Origin: Alicyclobacillus fastidiosus
Lineage (GTDB): Bacteria > Bacillota > Bacilli > Alicyclobacillales > Alicyclobacillaceae
Direction: 5' to 3'
Assembly: GCF_026651875.1 (NCBI RefSeq)
Contig: NZ_CP104067.1
Location: forward strand, 4,702,501 to 4,766,500
DNA: 64,000 bases
In this document: piece after piece, positions 28,793-37,098 of the stretch
Position numbering within the stretch: position 1 is the first letter of the stretch
How the letters are laid out: every line of letters starts with the position of its first letter
Program-made: the position numbers and the translations under genes
Notes under the pieces: generated by a model
What the model was told of the DNA's origin: nothing
Seen by the model: the letters and a program-made list of their open reading frames with translations, nothing else
Databases searched by the model: none

Positions 28793-28814
28793 TCGAATAT
28801 CTGCAGTAACACGC
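28783..28814 (-). promoter_or_regulatory. RAT antiterminator element (BglG/LicT type)
   Basis: The minus strand reads GCGTGTTACTGCAG followed by ATATTCGAGGCAGGCATG. This matches the ribonucleic antiterminator consensus (GGATTGTTACTG...GCAGGC), and its 3' half is the 5' arm of the terminator stem at 28754-28792. Binding of the CAT domain of the upstream antiterminator would stop the terminator from forming. Confidence 0.8.
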
Positions 28815-28891
28815 TAATTTATTTATATCACGAATGGGGGCCAATGTGCAAGCGCCCTCCGTGTTACATAAGGGATGACCCGTGGCCTCAG

Positions 28892-29737
28892 TTAGTCGGA
28901 CAAGCGTTCGACATGCAGCGTCAAATAGGCAATTTCGTCGGTGGGAAAGGCAATTTTTAACCTCGATTCAATCACCTGTGCCACTCGCTTCGCCACTTCA
29001 AAACTCTCTGGCAATCTGTCCATAATCACGTCGGCAAGCGGATTCTGAATCGGCTCATCCCTCAACACGCGCTGAATTGCAAACCGCAAATGAATGACCA
29101 TGCGAGCGTAATTCAGCTGTGTTCGAGGCAATGGTTTTCCAAGGATGCGCTCCAACTCGTGCACAGCTAGCGTGACGGCATCGGTCACGCGCACTGTCTC
29201 GCCAATGCCGTGCGCGTGGCTGGCTGAATGCAAGTGAAGGGTGAGGAACCCCACTTCCTCTTCCGGAATCGCAATATGAAAACGGTCCTCAATCCACGCA
29301 GCTCCCGTTTTTGCTACCGACCACGCCTGTGGATAGAGCATCTTAATCTCTTCGAGAAACGGGTTCTCAATATTGATGCCGCCCTGCAGCCGGGTCAGCG
29401 CAAACCCGATGTGATCGGCGAGGGCCACGTGGATGTGCTCGTGCAGTTCAACCCCGAGTTCACGCGTCGCCAGTGCAATAATCTCCTCCGCAATTCCCAC
29501 CACTTCATTGGGAACTACGGAAAACAGTTGTTCAAAATGCTGCTGGTTCTCAGCGTGGACTAGAGAAAATCGCTTTTCAATTCGTGGATCGCCGAGGCCG
29601 AATACACTGCCCCGTCGCGCGCCGAACCCGATACCTCTGCCGATGACGATTTGCTCGTCCCCATTTTTCGCCTGTAAAATCAGCACGTTATTGTTTAAAA
29701 CACGCTCAATCGCGTACGCCGTCACATTGTCACTCAT
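28892..29737 (-). CDS. BglG-family transcription antiterminator (GlcT/LicT-like)
   Basis: This 281-residue RNA-binding regulator has an N-terminal CAT domain (AIERVLNNNVLILQAKNGDEQIVIGRGIGFGARRG) and two PTS regulation domains with conserved histidines (ELHEHIHVALADHIGFALTRL, EEEVGFLTLHLHSASHAHG, YARMVIHLRFAIQRV, PTDEIAYLTLHVERL). Phosphorylation of the PRDs by HPr/EII reports sugar supply. The ATG at 29737 follows GGGGTTCT. It lies directly upstream of a RAT/terminator pair, so it controls the GlcNAc PTS operon and is itself probably its first gene. Confidence 0.93.
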   Translation of the reverse strand: MSDNVTAYAIERVLNNNVLILQAKNGDEQIVIGRGIGFGARRGSVFGLGDPRIEKRFSLVHAENQQHFEQLFSVVPNEVVGIAEEIIALATRELGVELHEHIHVALADHIGFALTRLQGGINIENPFLEEIKMLYPQAWSVAKTGAAWIEDRFHIAIPEEEVGFLTLHLHSASHAHGIGETVRVTDAVTLAVHELERILGKPLPRTQLNYARMVIHLRFAIQRVLRDEPIQNPLADVIMDRLPESFEVAKRVAQVIESRLKIAFPTDEIAYLTLHVERLSD

Positions 29738-29904
29738 AGAACCCCATCTTCCCTGAGACCTCTTCACTTTCTGAAAGTATATGGGCAATCGCTGAAACTT
29801 TTCAACGAAAATCCACAATTGAGCCCGTCAATGCTTTGACGTCTTCATATTCTTGCATTTTGCCAAGGATGGGCATTCGCCTATCTCCTATTGTGGCTTG
29901 ATGA

Positions 29905-29920
29905 ATACCATTGATGGTAT
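29905..29920. repeat. short inverted repeat upstream of the giant repeat protein
   Basis: ATACCAT (29905-29911) and ATGGTAT (29914-29920) form a 16-nt palindrome with a 2-nt centre. It lies about 15-30 nt before the ribosome site of the following gene and may be an operator; no regulator can be assigned. Confidence 0.4.
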
Positions 29921-29953
29921 AGCCGAATACCTATGTGGAGGACGGGGTGCGAA

Positions 29954-32900
29954 GTGCAACGACCAAGACGAAAACTGAATAAAAGGAAAAAGGACGCCTC
30001 GGTGTCATCGCAAAACTGGGTGATCATCGAAGAAGAGCCTGAGGATATATGGGAGCCCGAAGAAGAGGATGTGGCGGATGAACCGCAGAATGCAAATACA
30101 CATGCAAATGAACCTGCACATGCCGTAGATCCCATTCCAAACACTCCCCAAAAGCCTGGCTTACAAGCTCGTAGGAACGACCAGAAGAAGTTCGTGATTT
30201 ATACGGACGATTTGAGTAACCAGGTGGTCACCACAGAGAAGATCGCAAACCGCGCGATAGACGCTACAAAAATCAAGCCGGGCACCATCGCAACGGAACT
30301 GTTGACGGATTACGCAGTCGACTCTTCCAAACTCGGCGATAACAGTGTCACAGCGAAAAAAATCGCGCAAGCCGCCATCGACAACGACCATATCGCGAAC
30401 AACGCCATCTCCGGAGAGAAACTTCAGGAGCGGTCCATTGATGGGAAAAAGGTCGCTCTTCACAGTTTGACCTCAGATCATCTCGCTGACAAGACCATCG
30501 ATGCGATGAAAATCGCCGAAGGCTCTATTCAGACAAAACACATGCATAAGCAGTCCGTCACCTCTGACATCATCCAAGACCAGGCGGTCACCGCCGCCAA
30601 AATCGAGGGCGGCGCCATTCATGCGAACCATCTGGCCAACTCTATCATCGACGCGAGCAAATTGGCAGATGGCTGCGTGACCGACGAAAAACTGAAGAAC
30701 CGCGTCATCACCGAGAGCAAATTGGCGGAGGGCGCAGTAGGGTCACAGCAGCTTCAGGAGCAATCCGTACAGGAACAGCACGTGACAATCGGGGCAATAC
30801 GCTCCCATCACTTGGCAGACAGTGCCGTGATCGCCTCCAAGTTAGCGCCAAGTTCGGTCACGACAGATAAGATGTTCGATTTTTCCGTGACGACAGAAAA
30901 AATCGCCGACAACAGTGTGACTTCGAACAAGATTGACCAAGACGCAGTGAAGTCTAGTCACATTGCGCATGGCGCGATTCGGGCGGCACACATTCAGGAG
31001 AACGAAATCACTACGCCGTTGCTTAGCGACAAGGCGGTGACGAGCGAGAAGCTCGCGAACGGAGCGGTCACCGAAAGTACGTTGAGCGATAAGGCTGTAG
31101 GTGCCCGCCACATTAAAGAACAAGCCGTGCAAATTCACCACGTCGCCGATGGGGCAATCAGCACGCACCACGTCGTCGATCACGCCATCACCACGTCGAA
31201 GTTAGCCACCGAGTCCGTCTCGACGGATAAGTTGATCGACTTCACGGTCACAGGTCGCAAACTGGCGGATTTGAGCGTGGGTTCGGAAAAATTGATGCCA
31301 AATAGCGTGTCGGACTACCATCTCCAAAAGCATAGCGTCACTCGTGAAGCGTTGCGACCTGGGTCTGTCACAACGGAGCACATCGAACCTCAATCCATCG
31401 GAAGCGACCAAATCGCCGACAAGTCTATCCACACAAACAAACTGCAAACGCAGTCCGTCACCACCGAAAAACTCGCGGATGCAGCTGTGGACGCAACCAA
31501 ACTACAGGCGGCCGCCGTCCAAGCGGCGCACCTCGCCACACACGCCGTGGTCAGCAATAAAATTGCGCCCGGCGCGATAGACAAAACGCACATCGGCGGT
31601 GGGGCCGTCGCCACCGAGATGGTGCAGGACCAGGCCATTACGACAAGTAAACTGGCGGACGCCTGTGTCGACTCACAAAAACTATCCACTGGGGCCGTGC
31701 AAGCAGCCCACTTGTCTTTACGCAGCGTGACACAAGACGCATTAGCGCCTGATTCCGTCTGTGCTGACCATCTTCAAGATCAATCTGTGACGACCGAAAA
31801 AATCACCGACGCATCCGTGGACGCAAACAAGATTCAGCAAAGGGCCATTGAGGCCAAACACCTCGCCACGCACGCAGTGGTCGGCGATAAAATTGCCCCT
31901 GGGGCGATAGACGAGTCGCACATCCGCGATGACGCTGTCACCACCGGCCTAGTGCAAGACCGGGCCATTACGACAAGTAAGCTGGCCGATGGCTGTGTCG
32001 ACTCGCAAAAACTATCCACAGGGGCCGTGCAAGGGTACCACTTGTCTTCACACAGCGTGACACAAGACGCCTTAGCACCTGGTTCCGTCTGTGCTGACCA
32101 TCTTCAAGATCAATCTGTGACGACCGAAAAAATCGCCGACGCATCCGTGAGCGCCAACAAGATTCAGGAAAGGACCATTGCGGCGGCACACCTCGCCACG
32201 CACGCCGTCATGGGCGATAAAATTTCCCCCGGTGCGATTGACGAGACGCACATCAGCGACGGCGCGGTCGCCGCCCGGATGCTGCAAGAGGGCACCATCA
32301 CGACAAATAAACTGGCGGACGCCTGTGTCGACTCGCGAAAACTGTCGTTCGGGGCCGTACAAGGGTACCATTTGTCTTCGCACAGCGTGACACAAGACGC
32401 CTTAGCACCTGGTTCCGTGTGTCCAGACCATCTTCAAGCTCAATCTGTGACGACCGAAAAAATCGCCGACGCATCCGTGAGCGCCAACAAGATTCAGCAA
32501 AGGGTCATTGAGGCCAAACATCTCGCCACGCACGCCGTCATGGGCGATAACATTGCCCCCGGCGCCATAGACGAGTCGCACATCCGCGATGGCGCCATCA
32601 CCACCGACCTCGTGCAGGACCAGGCCATTACGGCAGGGAAACTGGCGGACGCCTGTGTCGACTCGCAAAAACTATCGTTCGGGGCCGTGCAAGGGTACCA
32701 CTTGTCTTCGCAGAGCGTCACACAAGACGCCTTAGCGCCTGGTTCCGTCTGCGTAGACCATCTTCAAGACCAATCCGTCACGACCGAAAAACTTGCCGAC
32801 GCATCCGTGGACGCGAACAAGATTCAGGAAAGGGCCATTGAGGCGGCACACCTCGCCACGCACGCCGTGGTCAGTGATAAAATTGCCCCCGGCGCGATAG

Positions 32901-33412
32901 ACGAGACGCACATCGCATATGAGGCGATCGCCACCGAGATGTTACAAGATTTCTCCGTCACCACGGAGAAGATCGCTTCGGAGGCCATCACCAGTGACAA
33001 GTTGGACTTTGCACCCGTACGAACGGCGAGCCAGCATAAAGGCACACTCCAACAGTTTGGCATAGCCCCGTTTGAATTTGGTCCAACTGACGAGTCAGTC
33101 GATGTCACCATCGCGTTGGATGAGGCGTTCCCCCACGCACAGTTCGTGGTCGTAGCGAACACCAACATCCCTGGCTGCTATGCGGTCGTGAAAGAACAAA
33201 GTTGCACAAGTATCACGATTTCCATGATGCAGGTAGGACCAATGCTTTTAAACTCTGGGGTCGTTCACTGGATCGCAATTGGCAGCCAGTCCGTGCAGAC
33301 GTCGGAGATGCTTGAGAGCTCGAACGAGGTGGTACCCGATATGGAGCCTACGTACGAACTGCAGTACGATTTTGATGATGAGTCAGATATCAGCGACCCG
33401 TACACGCTATAA
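29954..33412 (+). CDS. giant decapeptide-repeat surface-type protein (WIAG-tail-like)
   Basis: The 1,152-residue protein has three parts. An N-terminal basic then strongly acidic region (about 90 residues, no signal peptide) comes first. Then 93 uninterrupted decapeptides (30224-33013) follow the pattern [A/S][V/I]xxx[K/H][L/I]xxx, e.g. SVTTEKIADA, without one insertion or deletion. A beta-rich C-terminal domain follows (about residues 1030-1110, containing VVHWIAIGS, as in WIAG-tail proteins of Paenibacillus-type bacilli), then an acidic tail. The regular V/I and L/I positions suggest a solenoid or long fibre. The lack of export signal fits a spore-surface protein assembled from the mother cell; that role is inferred. 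GTG at 29954 was chosen over ATG 29933 for its GGGG site. Confidence 0.82.
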   Translation: MQRPRRKLNKRKKDASVSSQNWVIIEEEPEDIWEPEEEDVADEPQNANTHANEPAHAVDPIPNTPQKPGLQARRNDQKKFVIYTDDLSNQVVTTEKIANRAIDATKIKPGTIATELLTDYAVDSSKLGDNSVTAKKIAQAAIDNDHIANNAISGEKLQERSIDGKKVALHSLTSDHLADKTIDAMKIAEGSIQTKHMHKQSVTSDIIQDQAVTAAKIEGGAIHANHLANSIIDASKLADGCVTDEKLKNRVITESKLAEGAVGSQQLQEQSVQEQHVTIGAIRSHHLADSAVIASKLAPSSVTTDKMFDFSVTTEKIADNSVTSNKIDQDAVKSSHIAHGAIRAAHIQENEITTPLLSDKAVTSEKLANGAVTESTLSDKAVGARHIKEQAVQIHHVADGAISTHHVVDHAITTSKLATESVSTDKLIDFTVTGRKLADLSVGSEKLMPNSVSDYHLQKHSVTREALRPGSVTTEHIEPQSIGSDQIADKSIHTNKLQTQSVTTEKLADAAVDATKLQAAAVQAAHLATHAVVSNKIAPGAIDKTHIGGGAVATEMVQDQAITTSKLADACVDSQKLSTGAVQAAHLSLRSVTQDALAPDSVCADHLQDQSVTTEKITDASVDANKIQQRAIEAKHLATHAVVGDKIAPGAIDESHIRDDAVTTGLVQDRAITTSKLADGCVDSQKLSTGAVQGYHLSSHSVTQDALAPGSVCADHLQDQSVTTEKIADASVSANKIQERTIAAAHLATHAVMGDKISPGAIDETHISDGAVAARMLQEGTITTNKLADACVDSRKLSFGAVQGYHLSSHSVTQDALAPGSVCPDHLQAQSVTTEKIADASVSANKIQQRVIEAKHLATHAVMGDNIAPGAIDESHIRDGAITTDLVQDQAITAGKLADACVDSQKLSFGAVQGYHLSSQSVTQDALAPGSVCVDHLQDQSVTTEKLADASVDANKIQERAIEAAHLATHAVVSDKIAPGAIDETHIAYEAIATEMLQDFSVTTEKIASEAITSDKLDFAPVRTASQHKGTLQQFGIAPFEFGPTDESVDVTIALDEAFPHAQFVVVANTNIPGCYAVVKEQSCTSITISMMQVGPMLLNSGVVHWIAIGSQSVQTSEMLESSNEVVPDMEPTYELQYDFDDESDISDPYTL
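31454..32773 (+). repeat. four tandem 330-bp superrepeats within the giant protein gene
   Basis: Decapeptides 42 to 85 are organised in blocks of eleven (110 residues, 330 bp). Each block begins with SVTTEK and ends with SVC.DHLQ.Q; a partial fifth block follows. The copies are highly similar at DNA level, unlike the diverged upstream decapeptides, indicating recent tandem duplication. Such arrays are prone to length change by recombination. Confidence 0.85.
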
Positions 33413-33460
33413 CAGCACGTCCGCGTGAGCGATATCGGGACCATTCGGATTGAGTCATGG

Positions 33461-33490
33461 AAGGCGTGTGTCCACCCGGACACACGCCTT
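33461..33490. terminator. bidirectional terminator
   Basis: AAGGCGTGTGTCC (33461-33473) and GGACACACGCCTT (33478-33490) form a perfect 13-bp stem with a 4-nt loop between the convergent giant-protein gene and lrgB, whose stop codon overlaps it. Confidence 0.8.
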
Positions 33491-34175
33491 ATTTCATCGT
33501 GCTCAATACTGGCACGAGCACAGGCGCAAGCAAGAAGGTCAGCCCTGCCGCCAGGACCATCGATAAACTCGCACACGTCCCTTCCATCTCGCCCAGTTCG
33601 AATGCCCTCGACGTCCCGATTCCGTGTGCCCCCATGCCAAACAGTGCGCCTCGTGCGACGGACGACCGAATTCGGAGATAGCGAATCGCCAGTGGTCCGA
33701 CGACTATCCCACTCAACCCTGTAATAATCACGAATACAGCCGTGAGCGTCGGCACTCCGCCGAGGGTCTGTGAAATGTCCATCGCAATCGGTGTCGTAAC
33801 CGACCGGGGTGCAACACTGGTCGAGATGGTGTGGCCCAATCGCAACAACCGCGCGAGGACGATCGAGGACCCAATCGCCACGCTCGCCCCGCTTAGTAGA
33901 CTGACCAAGAACTCGACAATGTGCGTTTTGAGTACGTGGTAATTTCGGTACAGCGGAATGGCGAGTGCCACCGTTGTAGGGTTTAAAAGGTCAGTGAGCC
34001 ATTTCGCACTGCCCATATACGTGGAGTAAGTGACGTGCGTCGCCAATAGAAATGCCAACACCAGTACGAGACAGGTGATGACTGGCGTCAAAGCGACGAG
34101 GCGCACCTTTTGATAGAGCTTTTTGCAGGCATAATAGAAGACCACCGTCATGAAAATCCCGAGCAAACTCAACAT
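33489..34175 (-). CDS. LrgB/CidB-family membrane protein
   Basis: This 228-residue membrane protein has about six hydrophobic segments and family motifs PTTVALAIPLYRN, PRSVTTPIAMDISQTLGG and ARGALFGMGAHGIGTSRAFELG. LrgB/CidB proteins work with the holin-like LrgA/CidA proteins in murein hydrolase control and programmed lysis; in several bacteria they also take part in pyruvate transport. Its start overlaps the cidA stop by 7 nt. The pair is divergent from a LysR regulator. Confidence 0.9.
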   Translation of the reverse strand: MLSLLGIFMTVVFYYACKKLYQKVRLVALTPVITCLVLVLAFLLATHVTYSTYMGSAKWLTDLLNPTTVALAIPLYRNYHVLKTHIVEFLVSLLSGASVAIGSSIVLARLLRLGHTISTSVAPRSVTTPIAMDISQTLGGVPTLTAVFVIITGLSGIVVGPLAIRYLRIRSSVARGALFGMGAHGIGTSRAFELGEMEGTCASLSMVLAAGLTFLLAPVLVPVLSTMK

Positions 34176-34558
34176 GAGGTGATATCCCTCTTTTCGTCCC
34201 TATGTTTCCTCCACCGGGTGATATTTTCCGCGACGAGCCCGGTCGACAACATCACGAGGGATGTGCTTGCCACGATGACGACGACAATTTGCAGCCCTTG
34301 GTGAAACAGCAGGTGCCCGTAAGTCATGATTCCAGCCGCCGAGGGGACAAAGAACAAGAGCATTTCACGGATGAGCCAATCCCCACCCGCCTCTACAAAG
34401 CGCAACTGAATGACACGGCACTTCAACAGGACAAACAACAATACAAGCCCCCAAATACTACCGGGGACGGGAATATGCGTCCAACGCGAGATCAGGGTCC
34501 CGATTTCGCTCAGTCCATATAGACCGGCTATCTGAGCTACTAACTTGAGAAAGCGCAT
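34169..34558 (-). CDS. CidA/LrgA-family holin-like protein
   Basis: This 129-residue protein has four hydrophobic segments, with the characteristic IPVPGSIWGLVLLFVLL and LLFFVPSAAGIMTYG motifs. It is presumed to oligomerise in the membrane like a holin. The ATG at 34558 follows GAGGGTGAG. It is translationally coupled to the LrgB gene. The LysR gene divergent from it matches the cidR-cidAB layout. Confidence 0.9.
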   Translation of the reverse strand: MRFLKLVAQIAGLYGLSEIGTLISRWTHIPVPGSIWGLVLLFVLLKCRVIQLRFVEAGGDWLIREMLLFFVPSAAGIMTYGHLLFHQGLQIVVVIVASTSLVMLSTGLVAENITRWRKHRDEKRDITSC

Positions 34559-34681
34559 AGCACTCACCCTCACTACACCATCGTTTTAAATCCAGTCTAC
34601 GATGTCCCGATGAATATGTATAATATATAAATGTCCTACAATTAAGTCGTCGTACGAATCATATTCGCGGGGGGTCATTCC

Positions 34682-35569
34682 TTGGAACTCCGGCATCTCG
34701 AGTATTTTGTAGTGGTCGCAGACGAACTTCACTTTGGTCGCGCCGCCGCGCGTTTACAAATGACGCAGCCGCCGCTCAGCCAACAAATTCAACAACTTGA
34801 GCGAGAACTCGGGGTCGTTCTCTTCAACCGTTCAAACCGACACGTCGAGCTGACGAACGCGGGCAAGGTATTTTTGGAGGAAATTCGCGACGTGCTCATC
34901 CGAATCGAACACGCAAAGCAATCAGCGCGTCGCGCCCAACAGGGGATGCTGGGGCGCCTGATACTCGGATTCGTCGGTTCAGCGACGTATGACATTCTCC
35001 CAAATGTGATTCGCTCGTACCAGGAGCAATATCCAGATGTAGACATTTCCCTGCACGAGATGGCGACGCCTGCCCAAATTGCGGCGTTGCGCAGGGGCGA
35101 TATCGATGTGGGCGTATTGCGGACGCCAATTTCCGATGGAGAGCTGTCGGTGGCGGCCATAGAACGCCATTATTGCGTTGCAGTGGTGCCTAAATCTCAT
35201 CGATTCGCCACGCGGTCGAGTGTACGACTGGACGAGCTGACCGAAGAGCGCTGGATCTTGATCGCGAGATCCATTTGGCCGGGACTCCACGACGAGTTCC
35301 TCTCCGCCTGCCTCGCCGTTGGGTTCAGTCCATCCATCCGCCAGGAAGTGATGGAAGTGCAAACGGCCGTAGGGCTGGTCGCTGCAGGACTCGGCGTGAG
35401 CATCGTGCCAAGTTCGACGAGAAACTTGCATACACATGACGTCGTCTATCTCAAGATTGAAGGCGTCACGCCACAAGTGGAGATGGCTATCGCTTGGCGA
35501 AGAAACGAAACCTCTGAAGTCGTACAAGCATTTCTTGCGATGATGAACCTGCCGCGACAATCGAGATAG
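34682..35569 (+). CDS. LysR-family regulator, CidR-like
   Basis: The 295-residue protein has an N-terminal LysR helix-turn-helix (MELRHLEYFVVVADELHFGRAAARLQMTQPPLSQQIQQLERELG) and a C-terminal periplasmic-binding-like effector domain. The TTG start follows GGGGGG. It is divergent from cidA/lrgB across about 120 nt, the classic position for a LysR activator of that operon. In Staphylococcus and Bacillus, CidR responds to acetate or overflow metabolism; the same is inferred here from synteny. Confidence 0.85.
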   Translation: MELRHLEYFVVVADELHFGRAAARLQMTQPPLSQQIQQLERELGVVLFNRSNRHVELTNAGKVFLEEIRDVLIRIEHAKQSARRAQQGMLGRLILGFVGSATYDILPNVIRSYQEQYPDVDISLHEMATPAQIAALRRGDIDVGVLRTPISDGELSVAAIERHYCVAVVPKSHRFATRSSVRLDELTEERWILIARSIWPGLHDEFLSACLAVGFSPSIRQEVMEVQTAVGLVAAGLGVSIVPSSTRNLHTHDVVYLKIEGVTPQVEMAIAWRRNETSEVVQAFLAMMNLPRQSR

Positions 35570-35763
35570 AAATTGCGCGGCGTCAACAGCTCGTCTCCCG
35601 TCGCCTAAGTCAGATCACTTATGAATCAAATTCTTGATTTTCTCTTCTGTGTCAGATCCGTGTGAGGGGGGACATTTATACCAGTATAGACAACAATCTG
35701 TATTAGGATAATAGTACGTGGCATCATGTTCGTGTAACAAAGTAGGCAATGGAGGCGTTCGTC
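35570..35763. other. intergenic region before the fabF remnant
   Basis: No gene is visible. An AT-rich stretch with TATACCAGTATAGACA and GGATAATAG (35677-35712) could contain a plus-strand promoter for the fabF remnant. Confidence 0.35.
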
Positions 35764-35841
35764 GTGGAACGAGTCGCGATTACGGGAATGGGTGTAATCC
35801 CCCCCTCGGGAATGATGTAGATACGCACCCATATGTTCAAA
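35764..35841 (+). pseudogene. fabF: fabF (3-oxoacyl-ACP synthase II) N-terminal remnant
   Basis: GTG at 35764 with GGAGG 8 nt upstream encodes VERVAITGMGVI, the FabF N terminus. After a run of seven C (near 35803-35809) the frame is lost, but the next frame reads SPLGNDVDTH-like sequence (CTC GGG AAT GAT GTA GAT ACG), as expected for FabF. Similarity ends at about 35840, exactly where the DnaA-box array begins. About 390 codons of the gene are absent. Confidence 0.7.
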
Positions 35842-35906
35842 TGTGGATAAGATTGTGGATTAACCTGTTGATAACACCATCTCACTGTGGATAACCCTGT
35901 TGATAG
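35842..35906. promoter_or_regulatory. DnaA-box array 2 (five 9-mers, spacing 12-12-20-12)
   Basis: TGTGGATAA-like 9-mers start at 35842, 35854, 35866, 35886 and 35898, all in one orientation. The offsets 0, 12, 24, 44 and 56 are identical to array 1 at 14661-14725, and the 20-nt gap and the CCC between boxes 4 and 5 are shared. Two boxes match TGTGGATAA exactly; the others differ by one or two bases. It lies about 105 nt past the nrdB stop. Confidence 0.7.
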
Positions 35907-36011
35907 CCATCTCAAACACCACATGTCCACACCCGTGTTGACGGATTGTGAACAAGGTTGTAAAAGCGTTTTTCGCTGCACAGCGATGTCCTTCGCAGTG
36001 TACGCTATCGA

Positions 36012-37049
36012 TCACAACTCGTCCCACTTCAGGTTGGCAGATTTCGTGTAGTTCGTCACTTTCTGCTCGAAGAAATCAGTTTTCATGGAGTTCATCGCCG
36101 CGAACTGGTCGACCCATCGCATGGGGTGGTGGACGACCTCAGGGTAGAGTGGTTCCATGTTCAACGACTTCAGCCGAACGTTGGACAGGTATTTGATGTA
36201 CTGAGTGATCAGTTCATCGGTTAAACCTGGAATGTGCCCATCCGTCACGTACTGCCCCCATGCGATTTCATGCTCCACCGCCTGCCGCATCATGTCTCGA
36301 AGTTCGTCGATTAAAGCGGGCGTCACAAGCTGCGGATTCTCTCGGGCGATTTCCTCAAAGATGTGCCGGAAGAGCGCCAGATGTGTCAATTCATCCCGTT
36401 GAATGTACTTGATTTCGGACACCGTACCGAGCATCTTGCCCTGTCTGCCAAGCGCAAAGAAGAAACTAAATCCGGAGTAAAAATACACGCCTTCGAGGAT
36501 GAAGTTTGCCATCACCGTCCGAACTAGGTTTTCGTCGCTCGGGTCCTGGATGAACTGTTCGTACCTATCCGTAATAAACTGATTCCGCTTCAGCAAATGC
36601 TCGTCATTGCGCCATTCGTTGTAAATGGTGTCGCGCGTCTTCGCACTGACCACGGAGTCGAGAATATATCCATAGGACTGAGAGTGAACCGCTTCTTGAA
36701 ACGCGTGTACGGTTAAACACAAGTTCACCTCCGGGGCCGTGATGTACTCGTTGATGTTCGGCAGGTTATGCGTCTGGATGCTGTCGAGAAAGATGAGAAA
36801 CGAAATAATCTTGTTGAAGCTGCGCTGTTCATGTTCCGTGAGCGTCGGGTATTGACGTGCATCGTCCCCGAGCGCGATCTCCTCGGGAATCCAAAAGTTG
36901 CTCATCATCGCTCGATACATGCGGTAGGCCCACTCGTACTTCACGTTGTTCAACTCGAGCAGGTTGGTGGTATTCCCGCCAATCATTCGCCGGTTTCCCC
37001 AGTCCCTGTCGCCAATTTCGTTAAATAGTTTTGTCCGCTGCAACTGCAT
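36012..37049 (-). CDS. nrdB: ribonucleotide reductase beta subunit, class I
   Basis: This 345-residue four-helix-bundle subunit carries the radical cofactor. Metal-ligand motifs are NFWIPEEIAL, FQEAVHSQSYGYIL (Glu, His and the candidate radical Tyr), FILEGVYFYSGF and QRDELTHLALF. The ATG at 37049 follows GGAGGGAA. It starts 49 nt after the alpha-subunit stop and is co-transcribed with it under the cobalamin riboswitch. No nrdI is present, which favours class Ia-like activation. Confidence 0.94.
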   Translation of the reverse strand: MQLQRTKLFNEIGDRDWGNRRMIGGNTTNLLELNNVKYEWAYRMYRAMMSNFWIPEEIALGDDARQYPTLTEHEQRSFNKIISFLIFLDSIQTHNLPNINEYITAPEVNLCLTVHAFQEAVHSQSYGYILDSVVSAKTRDTIYNEWRNDEHLLKRNQFITDRYEQFIQDPSDENLVRTVMANFILEGVYFYSGFSFFFALGRQGKMLGTVSEIKYIQRDELTHLALFRHIFEEIARENPQLVTPALIDELRDMMRQAVEHEIAWGQYVTDGHIPGLTDELITQYIKYLSNVRLKSLNMEPLYPEVVHHPMRWVDQFAAMNSMKTDFFEQKVTNYTKSANLKWDEL

Positions 37050-37098
37050 AAATAGTTCCCTCCACACTAGAAGTTGTTTCCGAGTTCTGTTCACTCAC

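Noticed and set aside
30224..33013. CRISPR-like array
   Set aside because: The 30-bp periodicity is continuous coding repeat without unique spacers and stays in one frame.
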